Assembly (NCBI RefSeq): GCF_947492555.1
Contig: NZ_CANLNE010000001.1
Location: 620,001-684,000 of the forward strand
Direction of reading: 5' to 3'
Length of the DNA stretch: 64,000 bases
Origin: an uncultured Roseobacter sp.
GTDB lineage: Bacteria > Pseudomonadota > Alphaproteobacteria > Rhodobacterales > Rhodobacteraceae
Below, in pieces: positions 54,090-63,274 of this stretch; position 1 is the first letter of the stretch, and each line of letters begins with the position of its first letter. The notes below the pieces were generated by a model. It was not told the DNA's origin, made no database searches, and saw nothing but the letters and a program-made list of their open reading frames with translations. The translations under genes and the position numbers were made by a program.

Positions 54090-55280
54090 ATGACGCTCCC
54101 CGACATGCACACGGCTGAACCCATCCCCGAAGCGGCCCGTGCGGAAATCGAGCGTTTGCTGCAAACCGGGGATCTCTTTCGCTACACCGCCCCTTCAGAT
54201 GCCCCCGTGGCCTTGCTGGAGGCGGAGTTCGCCGCATTGATGGGCAGCAAATATGCGCTGGCCGTGTCCTCCTGTTCGGCGGCCCTGTTCCTGTCCCTCA
54301 AGGCGCTCGATCTGCCCAAGGGCGCGCGCGTGCTGATCCCTGGCTTTACCTTTGCCGCGGTCCCCTCGTCGGTCGTGCACGCGGACTGCACGCCCGTGCT
54401 CTGCGAAGTCGGCGAGAACTATCGCATCGATCTTGCGGATTTCGAAGCCAAACTGACCGATAACATCGATGCCGTGATCATCAGCCACATGCGGGGACAT
54501 ACCTCGGACATGGACGCGATCATGGCTCTCTGTCACGCCGCCGGTATCCCCGTGATCGAAGATGCTGCACACTCGCTTGGCACGCTCTGGCGCGGGCAGA
54601 AGATCGGCACCATCGGCAGGGTCGGTTGCTTCTCGTTTCAGTCCTACAAGATGGTCAATGCAGGTGAAGGCGGCATTCTGATCACCGATGATGCAGATCT
54701 TGTGGCCCGCGCGATCATCATGTCGGGTGCCTATGAGCACAATTGGAAGAAACACCCGGTCCTGCTGGAAGCCTTTTCCCGCCATCAAAACAAGCTGCCG
54801 CTCTACAATTTGCGGCTGAACAACCTGTCAGCCGCGCTGATCCGCCCGCAACTGGACGCCCTGCCGCAGCGGGTGCGGGATGGGCGGCGCAATCACGACC
54901 ATGTCGCGGAACGGCTGAACCGCTCGTCCTTTATCGACGTGCCTGCGCCACTGGACGGCGAAACCCGCGCGCCCGACAGCATTCAATTCAACCTGACCGG
55001 ATTGGATGACGCCACCATCGCCGCCTTTGCCCGGACGGCGGATGCCGCCGGGGTCAAGGTCCAGGTCTTTGGGCAGAGCGCGGACAATGCGCGGGCCTTC
55101 TGGAACTGGCAGTTCATCGAGGATTTGCCCGAGCTGCCGCGCACCCGTGCCATGCTCATGCGGGCCTGCGATGTCCGGTTGCCCGTCCGCCTGTCTCGCG
55201 CAGAACTGGATGCGGTCACCGACGTGCTGCTGAACGCCATCGAGACCGTCACAGCAGACGCGCAGCCCGCCGTGGCGTGA
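54090..55280 (+). CDS. DegT/DnrJ/EryC1-family PLP aminotransferase
   Basis: 396 residues. PLP Asp in VIEDAAHSLG (Asp158) and lysine in SYKMVNAGEGG (Lys187), the sugar-aminotransferase-type signature. AAGGA precedes ATG 54090. No nucleotide-sugar or polysaccharide genes are near, and an amine-catabolism operon is upstream, so the substrate may be a small amine or aldehyde; this is inference. Confidence 0.87.
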   Translation: MTLPDMHTAEPIPEAARAEIERLLQTGDLFRYTAPSDAPVALLEAEFAALMGSKYALAVSSCSAALFLSLKALDLPKGARVLIPGFTFAAVPSSVVHADCTPVLCEVGENYRIDLADFEAKLTDNIDAVIISHMRGHTSDMDAIMALCHAAGIPVIEDAAHSLGTLWRGQKIGTIGRVGCFSFQSYKMVNAGEGGILITDDADLVARAIIMSGAYEHNWKKHPVLLEAFSRHQNKLPLYNLRLNNLSAALIRPQLDALPQRVRDGRRNHDHVAERLNRSSFIDVPAPLDGETRAPDSIQFNLTGLDDATIAAFARTADAAGVKVQVFGQSADNARAFWNWQFIEDLPELPRTRAMLMRACDVRLPVRLSRAELDAVTDVLLNAIETVTADAQPAVA

Positions 55281-55289
55281 TGTGACCGG

Positions 55290-55853
55290 TTACTTCAACT
55301 TCGAGAGTTTGTTCTGAAGCTCTGCCAGCTGCTGTTTGATCGCGTCGAGGTCTTCGCCCTTTTCAGGGTCCGACGACGCGGCATCCTCGTCCGGCGCCTT
55401 CCAACCGCTGCCGCCGCCCAAGCCACCGGTCATCGCTTTCATGAAGGCCTGTTGCTGCGCCTGCATCAATTCAAACCCCGGCATCTTGGCCATCGGATTC
55501 ATCGCGGTCATCTTGTCCATCATCTGGCTCTGACCGTCCCGCAGCATCTCAAAGGATGCCTGCAGGAATTGCGGCACAACACTGGCACCCGGTGTCATGT
55601 AACTGCGCACCAGATCGTTCAACACATCCACCGGCAGGACACTTTCCCCGCGGCTTTCATGTTCGGCAATGATTTGAAGCAGGTATTGACGCGTCAGGTC
55701 GTCGCCGGACTTGAGATCAACAATCTGCACTTCCCGACCCTCGCGGATCAGCGTGGCAATATCGTCCAATGTCACATAGTCGCTGGTTTCAGTGTTGTAG
55801 AGACGCCGGCTTGCGTATCGCTTGATCAGCAATGGTTTGTCTTTATCCGCCAC
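55290..55853 (-). CDS. phaR: Polyhydroxyalkanoate synthesis repressor PhaR
   Basis: 187 residues. The N-terminal DNA/PHA-binding domain (IKRYASRRLYNTETSDYVTL, residues 9-28, then DLTRQYLLQIIAEHE) is characteristic of PhaR. A Met/Gln-rich middle and a C-terminal coiled coil follow. PhaR represses phasin and its own gene when free and is released by binding to PHA granules. A perfect CTGC-N3-GCAG site lies 23 bases before the start. Confidence 0.94.
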   Translation of the reverse strand: MADKDKPLLIKRYASRRLYNTETSDYVTLDDIATLIREGREVQIVDLKSGDDLTRQYLLQIIAEHESRGESVLPVDVLNDLVRSYMTPGASVVPQFLQASFEMLRDGQSQMMDKMTAMNPMAKMPGFELMQAQQQAFMKAMTGGLGGGSGWKAPDEDAASSDPEKGEDLDAIKQQLAELQNKLSKLK

Positions 55854-55875
55854 ACGACTTCTCCCTCATCCTGCG

Positions 55876-55886
55876 CTGCATTGCAG
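55876..55886. promoter_or_regulatory. PhaR operator upstream of phaR
   Basis: CTGCATTGCAG is a perfect palindrome of the CTGC-N3-GCAG type reported for PhaR in Paracoccus. It is identical to the site ahead of the phasin gene, which points to autoregulation. Confidence 0.75.
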
Positions 55887-55902
55887 CTTAGGACACAGAT
55901 TT

Positions 55903-55939
55903 GTAAAAAGAAAGGGCGGGCTCTTAAAAAGCCCGCCCT
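55903..55939 (-). terminator. Intrinsic terminator after the phasin gene
   Basis: AGGGCGGGCT (55913-55922) pairs with AGCCCGCCCT (55930-55939). On the minus strand a T-rich run (TTTCTTTTTAC) follows. It ends phasin transcripts before phaR. Confidence 0.85.
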
Positions 55940-55988
55940 CAAAGTTTGCGCCATTCAGGGAGGAAGTTGGCGCTAACTGGGATACTAC

Positions 55989-56435
55989 TTACTTCGCAGT
56001 TGCTGCTTTTTTGACCGCAGCTGTTGCTTCTTTGGTGGCTTTTTTCACGGCAGCAGACGCGTCTTCGCTCATGTCTTTGCCGGCAGCCATCATCAGTTCA
56101 ACTGTTTCCATTTGCGCTTTTTTCGCAACTTCGGCGAATGCGGCCATGTGCTCAGCAGCTGTTTCGGAATATGCGGAAGCGAAATCGGTCATCGCTTTTG
56201 CATAGTCAACGGGCTCTGCCTTGGCTTTGGACATCTCTGCCAGTTTGGCCAGGGTGTCCTGGGTCCACTTGCTGGAGATCTCGGTGGATTTCTCTGCAGC
56301 TGTCAGGGCCACGCCGGACAGTTTTTCGTTCAGGCTTGCTGTTGTCTTGAACGCGTCTTCCATGGCTGCTGTGTCAACCGGGAATGCGCCCATAACGTCT
56401 TTGAGCATCGCTGTCATGTCAGGTGTCTTTGTCAT
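55989..56435 (-). CDS. Phasin family protein
   Basis: 148 residues, almost entirely amphipathic helix, Ala/Lys/Glu-rich with an Ala-Lys-rich C-terminus (KKATKEATAAVKKAATAK), as in phasins that coat PHA granules. Gene lies between phaC and phaR with its own PhaR site and terminator. Confidence 0.88.
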   Translation of the reverse strand: MTKTPDMTAMLKDVMGAFPVDTAAMEDAFKTTASLNEKLSGVALTAAEKSTEISSKWTQDTLAKLAEMSKAKAEPVDYAKAMTDFASAYSETAAEHMAAFAEVAKKAQMETVELMMAAGKDMSEDASAAVKKATKEATAAVKKAATAK

Positions 56436-56529
56436 TTCTACAATCCTTTGTCGCTTGCGGGATCATCCCCGCGTTTCTGCGTCTGCAACAGGATATACAT
56501 GCCGCAGCGCAGCATTTCAAGTGTTTTTT

Positions 56530-56540
56530 CTGCATTGCAG
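56530..56540. promoter_or_regulatory. PhaR operator upstream of the phasin gene
   Basis: CTGCATTGCAG, identical to the phaR site, lies 95 bases before the phasin start, between phaC and the phasin gene. A weaker copy CCGCAGCGCAG (56502-56512) is closer to the start. Confidence 0.72.
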
Positions 56541-56576
56541 CATTTTCAATTGACTTGGCGGAAACCGCGACTGAAA

Positions 56577-58382
56577 TCAGAGGGTTGCCTTCTTGGCCAC
56601 ATAGGTTCCGGGCGCATCACAGAGCACCGGATGGCTCGAATCTCCCGGTATGCGTGCGGGAATCATCTTGCCTGCGCGCTTTTTCAGCCAGCTTTCCCAC
56701 CGCGGCCACCAGGACCCCTCGTGGAAATCAGCCCCTGCAAGCCAGTCCGCATAATCCAGCTTCAGATCAGGGTTGGTATAGTGTCCGTACTTATTCCGGG
56801 TCGGAGGGTTCACGATCCCGGCGATATGACCCGATTGGGTCATGATGAAGGTCTTGTCCTTCGATCCCATCTGCTGAATGCCGCGGTAACTGTCTTTCCA
56901 GGCGGCGATGTGATCCGTCTCGCAGGCGATGGCACAGAGCGGGACATCGACATCGCCCAAGGTCAGCTTGTGCCCCAGCAGATCGAACCCGCCCTGCGCC
57001 AGCTCATCGCGCTGGCACAACCCGCGCAGGTATTGCATCGACATCTTGCCGGGCAGGTTGGCACCGTCGCCGTTCCAGTAGAGCAGATCGAAAGCAGGCG
57101 GTGTTTCCCCCATCATATAGCTCTTGATCGCCGGGCCGTAGATCAGATCATTGGAGCGCAAAAAGGAAAACGTCCGCGCCATGATGACCGAGGGCAGCAC
57201 ACCCTTGTCCTCGATCTCTTCTTCGATCCCGTCAATAAAGTCATTGGTCAGGAAGGGCGCGAATTCACCCTGATCGGAAAAATCGGTCAGCGCCGTAAAG
57301 AAGGTCGCGGATTTGACGGATTTATCGCCGTTCTGCTTCAGCAGCGACAGGGTCAGCGCAAGTGTCGTGCCGGCAATGCAATATCCGATAGCATTGACCT
57401 GTTTTTCACCAGTGATGGCTTTGATCTCCGCAATCGCAGTCAGGTAGCCGTCCTCAATGTAGTCTTCCATCCCGATATCCCGGTATGTCGGATCGGGGTT
57501 GACCCAGGACACGACAAACACCGTGTGGCCCTGATCCACCAGCCATTTCACAAGGCTGTTCTGCGCCTTGAGGTCAAGGATGTAAAACTTGTTGATCCAG
57601 GGCGGAAAGATAACCAGCGGCGTTTTATGGACCTCGTCGGTGGTGGCCGTGTATTGGATCAGTTCCATCATCCGATTGCGGAACACCACTTTGCCCGGCG
57701 TCGTGGCAATGTTGCGTCCCAGCTCAAAGGCGGTCTCATCCGCAAGCTTGACGACCAGCTCGCCCTTGTTCGCCTCAAGGTCATGGATCAGGTTTTCCAG
57801 CCCCTGAACCAGACTCTGCCCTTCCGTTTCCAGCGCCTTCTCCAACGCGTCCGGGTTCGTTGCCAGAAAATTGGTTGGCGACATCAGATCCACGATCTGA
57901 CGCGCGAAGTAGGTCAGCCGGTTTTTCTCCGACGGATCGAGGTCGGTCACGTCCTGTACTGCGGTCGTCAGTGCTTCGGCGTTAATGAGGTACTGTTTCT
58001 TGACGTAGTTGAAGTAGGGATGCGTGTCCCAGAGCGGATTCGCAAAGCGTCTGTCCTTCGGGCCGGGGTCTTCGGGCGCCGTGAGTTTACCCTTGGCCAA
58101 TTCTTGCTGCGCCTGCACAAATTGTTTCATTGTGTCGGCCCAATAGGTCATCTGGTGCTCAAAAACCTTCGCGGGATTGTTAACGGCCTCGGCCCAATAA
58201 GCCTGTGCTGCACGACCGAACAACTCTTGATTCGGCCCATCTAACGCGGGGTTATGGGTCTGACGGTTGGTTAACACCCGCTGCAATCGTTCCGACAGTT
58301 CCTCCACTTTCTGGAGGTTTTCAGTCATCCTCTCAAGTGTTTCACCCGAGGGGACCACGTCGTCGCCGGAATGTGTTGTCAT
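56577..58382 (-). CDS. phaC: Class I poly(3-hydroxyalkanoate) synthase
   Basis: 601 residues from ATG 58382 with GGGAAAGG upstream. The lipase-like box GYCIAG has catalytic Cys335; Asp in ETDHIAAW and His in QSGHIAGI complete the triad. It polymerises 3-hydroxyacyl-CoA into granule PHA. An in-frame start at 58418 is possible but lacks a ribosome site. Divergent from phaZ. Confidence 0.95.
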   Translation of the reverse strand: MTTHSGDDVVPSGETLERMTENLQKVEELSERLQRVLTNRQTHNPALDGPNQELFGRAAQAYWAEAVNNPAKVFEHQMTYWADTMKQFVQAQQELAKGKLTAPEDPGPKDRRFANPLWDTHPYFNYVKKQYLINAEALTTAVQDVTDLDPSEKNRLTYFARQIVDLMSPTNFLATNPDALEKALETEGQSLVQGLENLIHDLEANKGELVVKLADETAFELGRNIATTPGKVVFRNRMMELIQYTATTDEVHKTPLVIFPPWINKFYILDLKAQNSLVKWLVDQGHTVFVVSWVNPDPTYRDIGMEDYIEDGYLTAIAEIKAITGEKQVNAIGYCIAGTTLALTLSLLKQNGDKSVKSATFFTALTDFSDQGEFAPFLTNDFIDGIEEEIEDKGVLPSVIMARTFSFLRSNDLIYGPAIKSYMMGETPPAFDLLYWNGDGANLPGKMSMQYLRGLCQRDELAQGGFDLLGHKLTLGDVDVPLCAIACETDHIAAWKDSYRGIQQMGSKDKTFIMTQSGHIAGIVNPPTRNKYGHYTNPDLKLDYADWLAGADFHEGSWWPRWESWLKKRAGKMIPARIPGDSSHPVLCDAPGTYVAKKATL

Positions 58383-58403
58383 GTTAACCTTTCCCTCGTA
58401 TGT

Positions 58404-58415
58404 TTGCAGTTGCAG
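58404..58415. promoter_or_regulatory. Degenerate PhaR-like site between phaC and phaZ
   Basis: TTGCAGTTGCAG reads CTGC-AACT-GCAA on the minus strand, one base from CTGC-N4-GCAG. It lies in the 109-base divergent promoter region of phaC and phaZ. Confidence 0.45.
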
Positions 58416-58491
58416 CATAAAGTCGTTGGCTTCAGGGGGCGAAGCGACTGCATGTACCCGGTGCGCCCGGATTGTAACAAGGAGACCCCTT

Positions 58492-59772
58492 ATGCGCTAT
58501 ATGGCGACATACGACTTGATGGAAACGATGCGCAACACAAACCAATGGCTCGGCGCGACCGCCCTCGCCATGGGAGCCTACCCTGCTTTCTCCTTGATTC
58601 CAAACCCTGCCTTCGCCTGGATGCAGGCCTGGGGCGAAGTCACGGAACGCACCTTTCAGCGCATGATCGTGAAGCCTGACTGGAATATTCCGGCGGTCCC
58701 GACCAAAGACGGTCAGGACCACACGGTCAGAACCGAGATCGTCGTAAAGCGCGACTTTGGCGATTTGCTGCATTTTGAGGTCCCGGGGCGGGAGACGCCC
58801 GAGCGCAAGGTGCTGCTGGTGGCACCGATGTCAGGGCACTATGCCACGCTGCTCCGCTCCACCGTGATCAGCCTGCTGCCGGATGCGGACCTCTACATCA
58901 CCGACTGGCACAATGCGCGGGACATCCCGGTCAGCGCCGGGAAGTTCGATATCGAAGATTACACACTCTACCTGGTGGATTTCCTCAAAGAGCTTGGCCC
59001 CGACACGCATGTGATCGCCGTGTGCCAGCCCGCCCCGCTGACGTTGGCCGCCACCGCCTATCTGGCAGAGGAGGACCCCAAGGCGCAGCCGCGCAGCCTG
59101 ACCCTGATCGGCGGCCCGATCGATCCGAATGCGACACCCACGGACGTCACGGATTTCGGTCACCGCATGACGATGGGTCAGCTTGAAGAGATGATGATCC
59201 AGCGCGTGGGCTTTAAGTATCCCGGCGTGGGCCGGATGGTCTACCCGGGCCTTCTGCAGCTCAGCTCCTTCATCTCGATGAACGCCGAGACACATGTGAA
59301 GGCCTTCACCGATCAGATCGGGCGCGTGGCGCGCGGCGAAGGGACAGATCACGACAAACACAACAAATTCTACGATGAATATCTGGCGGTCATGGACATG
59401 ACGGCGGAATTCTATCTGTCGACCGTGGAACGCATCTTTAAGAATGGCGAAATCGCCAAGAATGAATTCACCGTCGCCGGAAAACAGGTCGATATCGGCA
59501 AGATCACCACGGTTGCCGTCAAGACGGTCGAGGGGTCCAAGGACGATATCTCAGCCCCCGGCCAATGCATTGCGGCGCTCGACCTCTGCACCGGCCTGCC
59601 GGACAACAAGAAGGCCAGCCACGTCGAAGACGGCGCGGGCCACTACGGGATTTTCGCGGGCAAAAGCTGGCGCCGGAACATTCGTCCGCTTGTGCTCGAC
59701 TTCATCGACGCCAACAGCGGCAAGCCTGCCCGCAAGCCGCGCAAGGCGGCCAACAAGAACGCCGCCGCCTGA
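58492..59772 (+). CDS. phaZ: Intracellular polyhydroxyalkanoate depolymerase
   Basis: 426 residues from ATG 58492 with AAGGAG upstream. The sequence VCQPAPLTLAA around Cys178 matches intracellular PhaZ, in which Cys replaces the lipase serine. C-terminal Lys-rich tail (KPRKAANKN) fits granule or nucleoid association. It mobilises stored PHA. Divergent from phaC. Confidence 0.93.
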   Translation: MRYMATYDLMETMRNTNQWLGATALAMGAYPAFSLIPNPAFAWMQAWGEVTERTFQRMIVKPDWNIPAVPTKDGQDHTVRTEIVVKRDFGDLLHFEVPGRETPERKVLLVAPMSGHYATLLRSTVISLLPDADLYITDWHNARDIPVSAGKFDIEDYTLYLVDFLKELGPDTHVIAVCQPAPLTLAATAYLAEEDPKAQPRSLTLIGGPIDPNATPTDVTDFGHRMTMGQLEEMMIQRVGFKYPGVGRMVYPGLLQLSSFISMNAETHVKAFTDQIGRVARGEGTDHDKHNKFYDEYLAVMDMTAEFYLSTVERIFKNGEIAKNEFTVAGKQVDIGKITTVAVKTVEGSKDDISAPGQCIAALDLCTGLPDNKKASHVEDGAGHYGIFAGKSWRRNIRPLVLDFIDANSGKPARKPRKAANKNAAA

Positions 59773-59784
59773 CCCCGGCGGCGC

Positions 59785-60495
59785 CTAGCGCAGCACCAGC
59801 GGTAACCCCATCCAATCCCGCAGCGCCTGCGTGGTTTCGTCCGGCTGTTCCAGCGTCGGCAGATGGCCGGCGTTGGGCAGCACCTTCAGGGTCGCATAGG
59901 GGATAAGTTCGGACATGAACTCGTGCCGCTTGACCGGGCAGAGCGCGTCATGGGCACCACAAAGCACCAATGCCGGCACCTTGCATTTGCGCAACGTGCT
60001 CTGCTGATCCCGCCTGCGTTGCAGTGCGCGCGACTGACGGACAAAGACCTCAGGCCCCAGCGCGTCGGCCATATCCATCACCAGATCGAGCACTGCCTGC
60101 TGGTGCGGGCCGGGCGCCAGGTAGTTCGGCTTCATCTCCTCGCGCATCACGTCGAGCATCCGCCCGGTACGCGCGGCCACGATCTGCGGTTCACGCGCGG
60201 CGGCGACCTGGGGTGTTTCGGCCAGCGGGTTGGTGTCCATCAAGGCGATGCGCGTCACCCGGTCCGGCGCGCGGCGCAGGATTTCCATGGCGACGATGCC
60301 GCCCATGCTCAGACCGGCCAAAGCAAACCGTCCGGGCAACTGATCCAGCAGGCCGGAGGCGATCTCTTCCACCCGTTCACCTTGCGTGATCGGACCAACC
60401 ATCACCGCCGTATCCGACGACAGTGCCGCGATCTGCGGCCCAAAAAGCCGCGCATCACACATCAGGCCGGGCAGAAAAACCAGAGGTTCAGCCAT
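59785..60495 (-). CDS. alpha/beta-hydrolase fold protein
   Basis: 236 residues from ATG 60495, GGAGG four bases upstream. Nucleophile elbow GLSMGG, oxyanion strand LVFLPGLMCDARLF, and C-terminal Asp/His region (CGAHDALCP and NAGHLPTLEQP). Resembles 3-oxoadipate enol-lactonase-like hydrolases in length. Convergent with phaZ, but no link to PHA is shown. Confidence 0.85.
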   Translation of the reverse strand: MAEPLVFLPGLMCDARLFGPQIAALSSDTAVMVGPITQGERVEEIASGLLDQLPGRFALAGLSMGGIVAMEILRRAPDRVTRIALMDTNPLAETPQVAAAREPQIVAARTGRMLDVMREEMKPNYLAPGPHQQAVLDLVMDMADALGPEVFVRQSRALQRRRDQQSTLRKCKVPALVLCGAHDALCPVKRHEFMSELIPYATLKVLPNAGHLPTLEQPDETTQALRDWMGLPLVLR

Positions 60496-60623
60496 ATCGC
60501 CTCCCGATGGCCGCAATGGTGATGGCGGTGGTCATGTTCTGCCCCGTTGCCTCATGATTTTCCGGCAGTTTTACCCGCTATGCGCGCAATCACAAGGTCC
60601 GTCCTGAGCGACTTCGGCAAATC

Positions 60624-61433
60624 TCAGCCCTTCAGCTGATCCCAATAAATCGAAAGATGGCGGGAAACGATTTCGGTATACCTGTCTGTCTGTTTCAGCT
60701 TCGCCAACCCTGCATTGAAGCGATACAGCAGCGCGGTACCGCGCCAATGTGTTTTGGAAATCACCACGTGCAGCGACTGGGTGGACACCGGACGGGAAAG
60801 CGGCACAACCTTTTCCGTCAGATCCGCTGCAAACATCTGCTGCACCCCCAGGAATTCATTCACCGCGACCGCGTCGACCTCTCCCGACATCAGCAAATCG
60901 AAACACTCCCGCGGCGTCGCGGGTTGCCTGAGCGTTATTAGATTGTTGCTGATCCATTTGCGATCCGGACGGTCCAGGTCATGCGTGAAGTAACCGGCAG
61001 GCCGGCATAAAACCCGACCGGAAACATCCGCATCTTTCTCGAAAGCAAACTCATTGTCGGCGCGCACAAAGAGGAGGATCACCAGATCCACAACCGGGTC
61101 AGAAAAATGGAAGTCAACGCACCGCGCATCGTCCTGCTGATATGTATCGCAATCGGGCCGGAACCATGGAAAGCCCATGTCCGCGTGCTTTTCCCGGATC
61201 AGATCAAGATGCACTGACCAGTCATCCAGCCATTCAATATGATGCGATTCCGGCTCCGGGCTGAGCGCCAGCGCCGCTTCAACCAGTTCCGTGACCATAC
61301 CCTGCTGCGACCACGCCGCATCTGTGAAGGGCGCATAGTCCGAACCGGTCAGCAGTCGCATCTCGGCATCTGCTGGTCCGACATTCGCACATGCCAATGC
61401 GGCACATAGTGCAGAAAGCTGCGCAAATCTCAC
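60624..61433 (-). CDS. Periplasmic binding protein-like (family 3), orphan
   Basis: 269 residues with a signal peptide (to PADAEM). The lobes open with LLTGSDYAPFTDAAW and continue with GFPWFRPDCDTY, VLCRPAGYFTHD and SGEVDAVAVNEF. It is a tandem paralogue of the next upstream gene, whose stop it overlaps by four bases. No permease or ATPase gene is nearby, so a sensing or accessory role is as likely as transport. Confidence 0.78.
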   Translation of the reverse strand: MRFAQLSALCAALACANVGPADAEMRLLTGSDYAPFTDAAWSQQGMVTELVEAALALSPEPESHHIEWLDDWSVHLDLIREKHADMGFPWFRPDCDTYQQDDARCVDFHFSDPVVDLVILLFVRADNEFAFEKDADVSGRVLCRPAGYFTHDLDRPDRKWISNNLITLRQPATPRECFDLLMSGEVDAVAVNEFLGVQQMFAADLTEKVVPLSRPVSTQSLHVVISKTHWRGTALLYRFNAGLAKLKQTDRYTEIVSRHLSIYWDQLKG

Positions 61434-62527
61434 AGGCCGGCCCAGACATCGCGCAGATGACGATCAACAAATTCCTGATACCGACCGGAACGGCGCATCG
61501 CCCGCAGTCCCGTGTTTATCCTGTCCAGAATAGCTTCGGCGCGCGGATTGTTGCGGGAAACAACAGCATGCAGTGTCACGATGTCGAGCGGGGTGCTGTT
61601 CAGCGCGACGATGTGATCGGCACGCCCGATACTTGCGACAACCGAACGGCCAGTGAATTCATTGACCACGACCGCATCGACCTCACCACTCACAAGCAGA
61701 TCAAAACAAGCCTCGACCGTCGGGGCGCGCAGAAGAGTAACCTGCCCGTCGCGCAGCCAATTTCTGTTCTGAGCGTCCAGCATGAACGTCATGCGCCCCG
61801 CAGCACGGCAAAGGTGCCGCCCCTCGATATCCTGTGCGCTGTTCAACGGGACCGGACGTTTCGCATCGACAAATAGCACCATCAGCATCTCGAACATCGG
61901 GTCAGAAAAGACGTAGTTCTGACAAAGCTCCTGTGCAGCCCCATCTTTGCAGTCCGGCTTTGGCCAGGGATAGGAGACATCCATCAGGGCCTCGGTCAAT
62001 AGCGGCGAAAGATGCGATCCCCAGTCATTGATGCGAAAGACCTCGACCGGCGCCTCCGAAGCAGATGTTTCGAGGATGGCCGTCATGACCTCGGTCATCA
62101 TGCCACCGCCCACCAGCGTTTCATCCGAGAAAGGCGGCTGATCGTTACCGGTGATCACACGAAGCGCCACAACAGGCTCGGGCGGTCTGTCTGCCGGTGT
62201 ATCCAAGGTGGCTTGCTGTGTCGTGGCTTGAAGCGGTTCAATCTGGCTCACAACCGAAGCCGGTTCAGAGAGCCCCTGCGGCAGACCGCCAATGCAGGAT
62301 AGCGTCAGCTCCGCGCCAACCAGAATCTTATCCGGGTCATCGCCGATTATCCCTTTGTTGTCAGCATGGATGCGCGTCCAGACGCCAGCATCTTTGTAGA
62401 GCCTGTTGGCAATCAGCGACAAGCTGTCCCCGCGCGCCACCTCGTAACTGCCCCCGCAGATTTCCGCTGCCGATTGTCCTGCGCCAAATGCGCCAATGAA
62501 TCCTGCGATAAGGCACAACCGCCTCAT
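61430..62527 (-). CDS. LysM domain fused to family-3 binding-protein domain
   Basis: 365 residues: signal peptide (about 1-21), LysM (about 28-77: YEVARGDSLSLIANRLY, then ILVGAELTLSC), a short linker with Thr/Gln, then a binding-protein domain (RVITGNDQPPFSDE, YPWPKPDCKD, SGEVDAVVVNEF). LysM binds peptidoglycan glycan strands, so this would tether a ligand-binding module to the wall. Paralogous to the downstream gene and overlapping it by four bases. Confidence 0.82.
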   Translation of the reverse strand: MRRLCLIAGFIGAFGAGQSAAEICGGSYEVARGDSLSLIANRLYKDAGVWTRIHADNKGIIGDDPDKILVGAELTLSCIGGLPQGLSEPASVVSQIEPLQATTQQATLDTPADRPPEPVVALRVITGNDQPPFSDETLVGGGMMTEVMTAILETSASEAPVEVFRINDWGSHLSPLLTEALMDVSYPWPKPDCKDGAAQELCQNYVFSDPMFEMLMVLFVDAKRPVPLNSAQDIEGRHLCRAAGRMTFMLDAQNRNWLRDGQVTLLRAPTVEACFDLLVSGEVDAVVVNEFTGRSVVASIGRADHIVALNSTPLDIVTLHAVVSRNNPRAEAILDRINTGLRAMRRSGRYQEFVDRHLRDVWAGL

Positions 62528-62641
62528 GGATCATCCCCCCAAAGATGAAACTGGCGACACTTTGCCTAAGTCACTGCTTCGGTCAACAATCAATCAACAT
62601 ATTGTGGCCAAAATCTCAAAACTACACCATATGTTCTATTT

Positions 62642-63274
62642 TTACGGGAAGTTTATGCCGCGAAAAGGTGGGAAGTCTGCATAGCGGGCCTGTCGTTCCT
62701 CCAGGGATTCGCCCGGTTCAGCACCTGAGCGCAGCAACATCCCCCTTGGCGCGATGTAGCTGGAGATTGTGCGCAGCGGCGCAGGTCGCCACACTATGTT
62801 GAACGCGGCCAGCTTGGGAAAAAACCACAGTTCAGAATAGGGCAGATGATCGTGAATCCACCACGCTAAATCCCGCCAGTCGCGGCCCGCCTCATACCGA
62901 TCCGTAAACCAGGGAATGGCCATCGATGTGCCTGCCACGGCTTCGTCGCCACTGGCGATATCCCAGATATGGCATTCGATTGGGTTATCATTGGCCGCGC
63001 AGTTCAGTTTGTGCGCATTCCCATAGCCATTCAACGTAGGCGAGCGGTACCCGGAACGGATGGCGAGGCGGCCAAAGGTCTCTTCCAGCGGATCCAGCAG
63101 TTCGGTGCACAGCATGCGCCCGTTCTCGATGGTCAGCTCCGGGTCGGGTGGCACGTTGGGCACCCCATGCATATTGCTGATTTCGGAATAGAGGAAATCG
63201 CGCATGTAGTAATGCTTTGACAGACGCACCCGGCCCAGCGTTTCAAGGCTCCACATGGATTTGGGGCTGCGCAT
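62642..63274 (-). CDS. Peptidase M15-like protein (possibly inactive)
   Basis: 210 residues from ATG 63274. The region RSGYRSPTLNGYGN and CHIWDIASG resembles the D-Ala-D-Ala carboxypeptidase/M15 zinc fold, with His and Asp in the HIWDI motif, but the usual SxHxxGxAxD pattern is not clean. There is no signal peptide. The start overlaps the VOC gene stop by one base. Function uncertain. Confidence 0.6.
   Translation of the reverse strand: MRSPKSMWSLETLGRVRLSKHYYMRDFLYSEISNMHGVPNVPPDPELTIENGRMLCTELLDPLEETFGRLAIRSGYRSPTLNGYGNAHKLNCAANDNPIECHIWDIASGDEAVAGTSMAIPWFTDRYEAGRDWRDLAWWIHDHLPYSELWFFPKLAAFNIVWRPAPLRTISSYIAPRGMLLRSGAEPGESLEERQARYADFPPFRGINFP

Noticed and set aside
56112-58244. 710-codon plus-strand frame across phaC and the phasin gene.
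   Set aside because: It is the shadow of phaC, whose catalytic motifs and length are intact on the minus strand.
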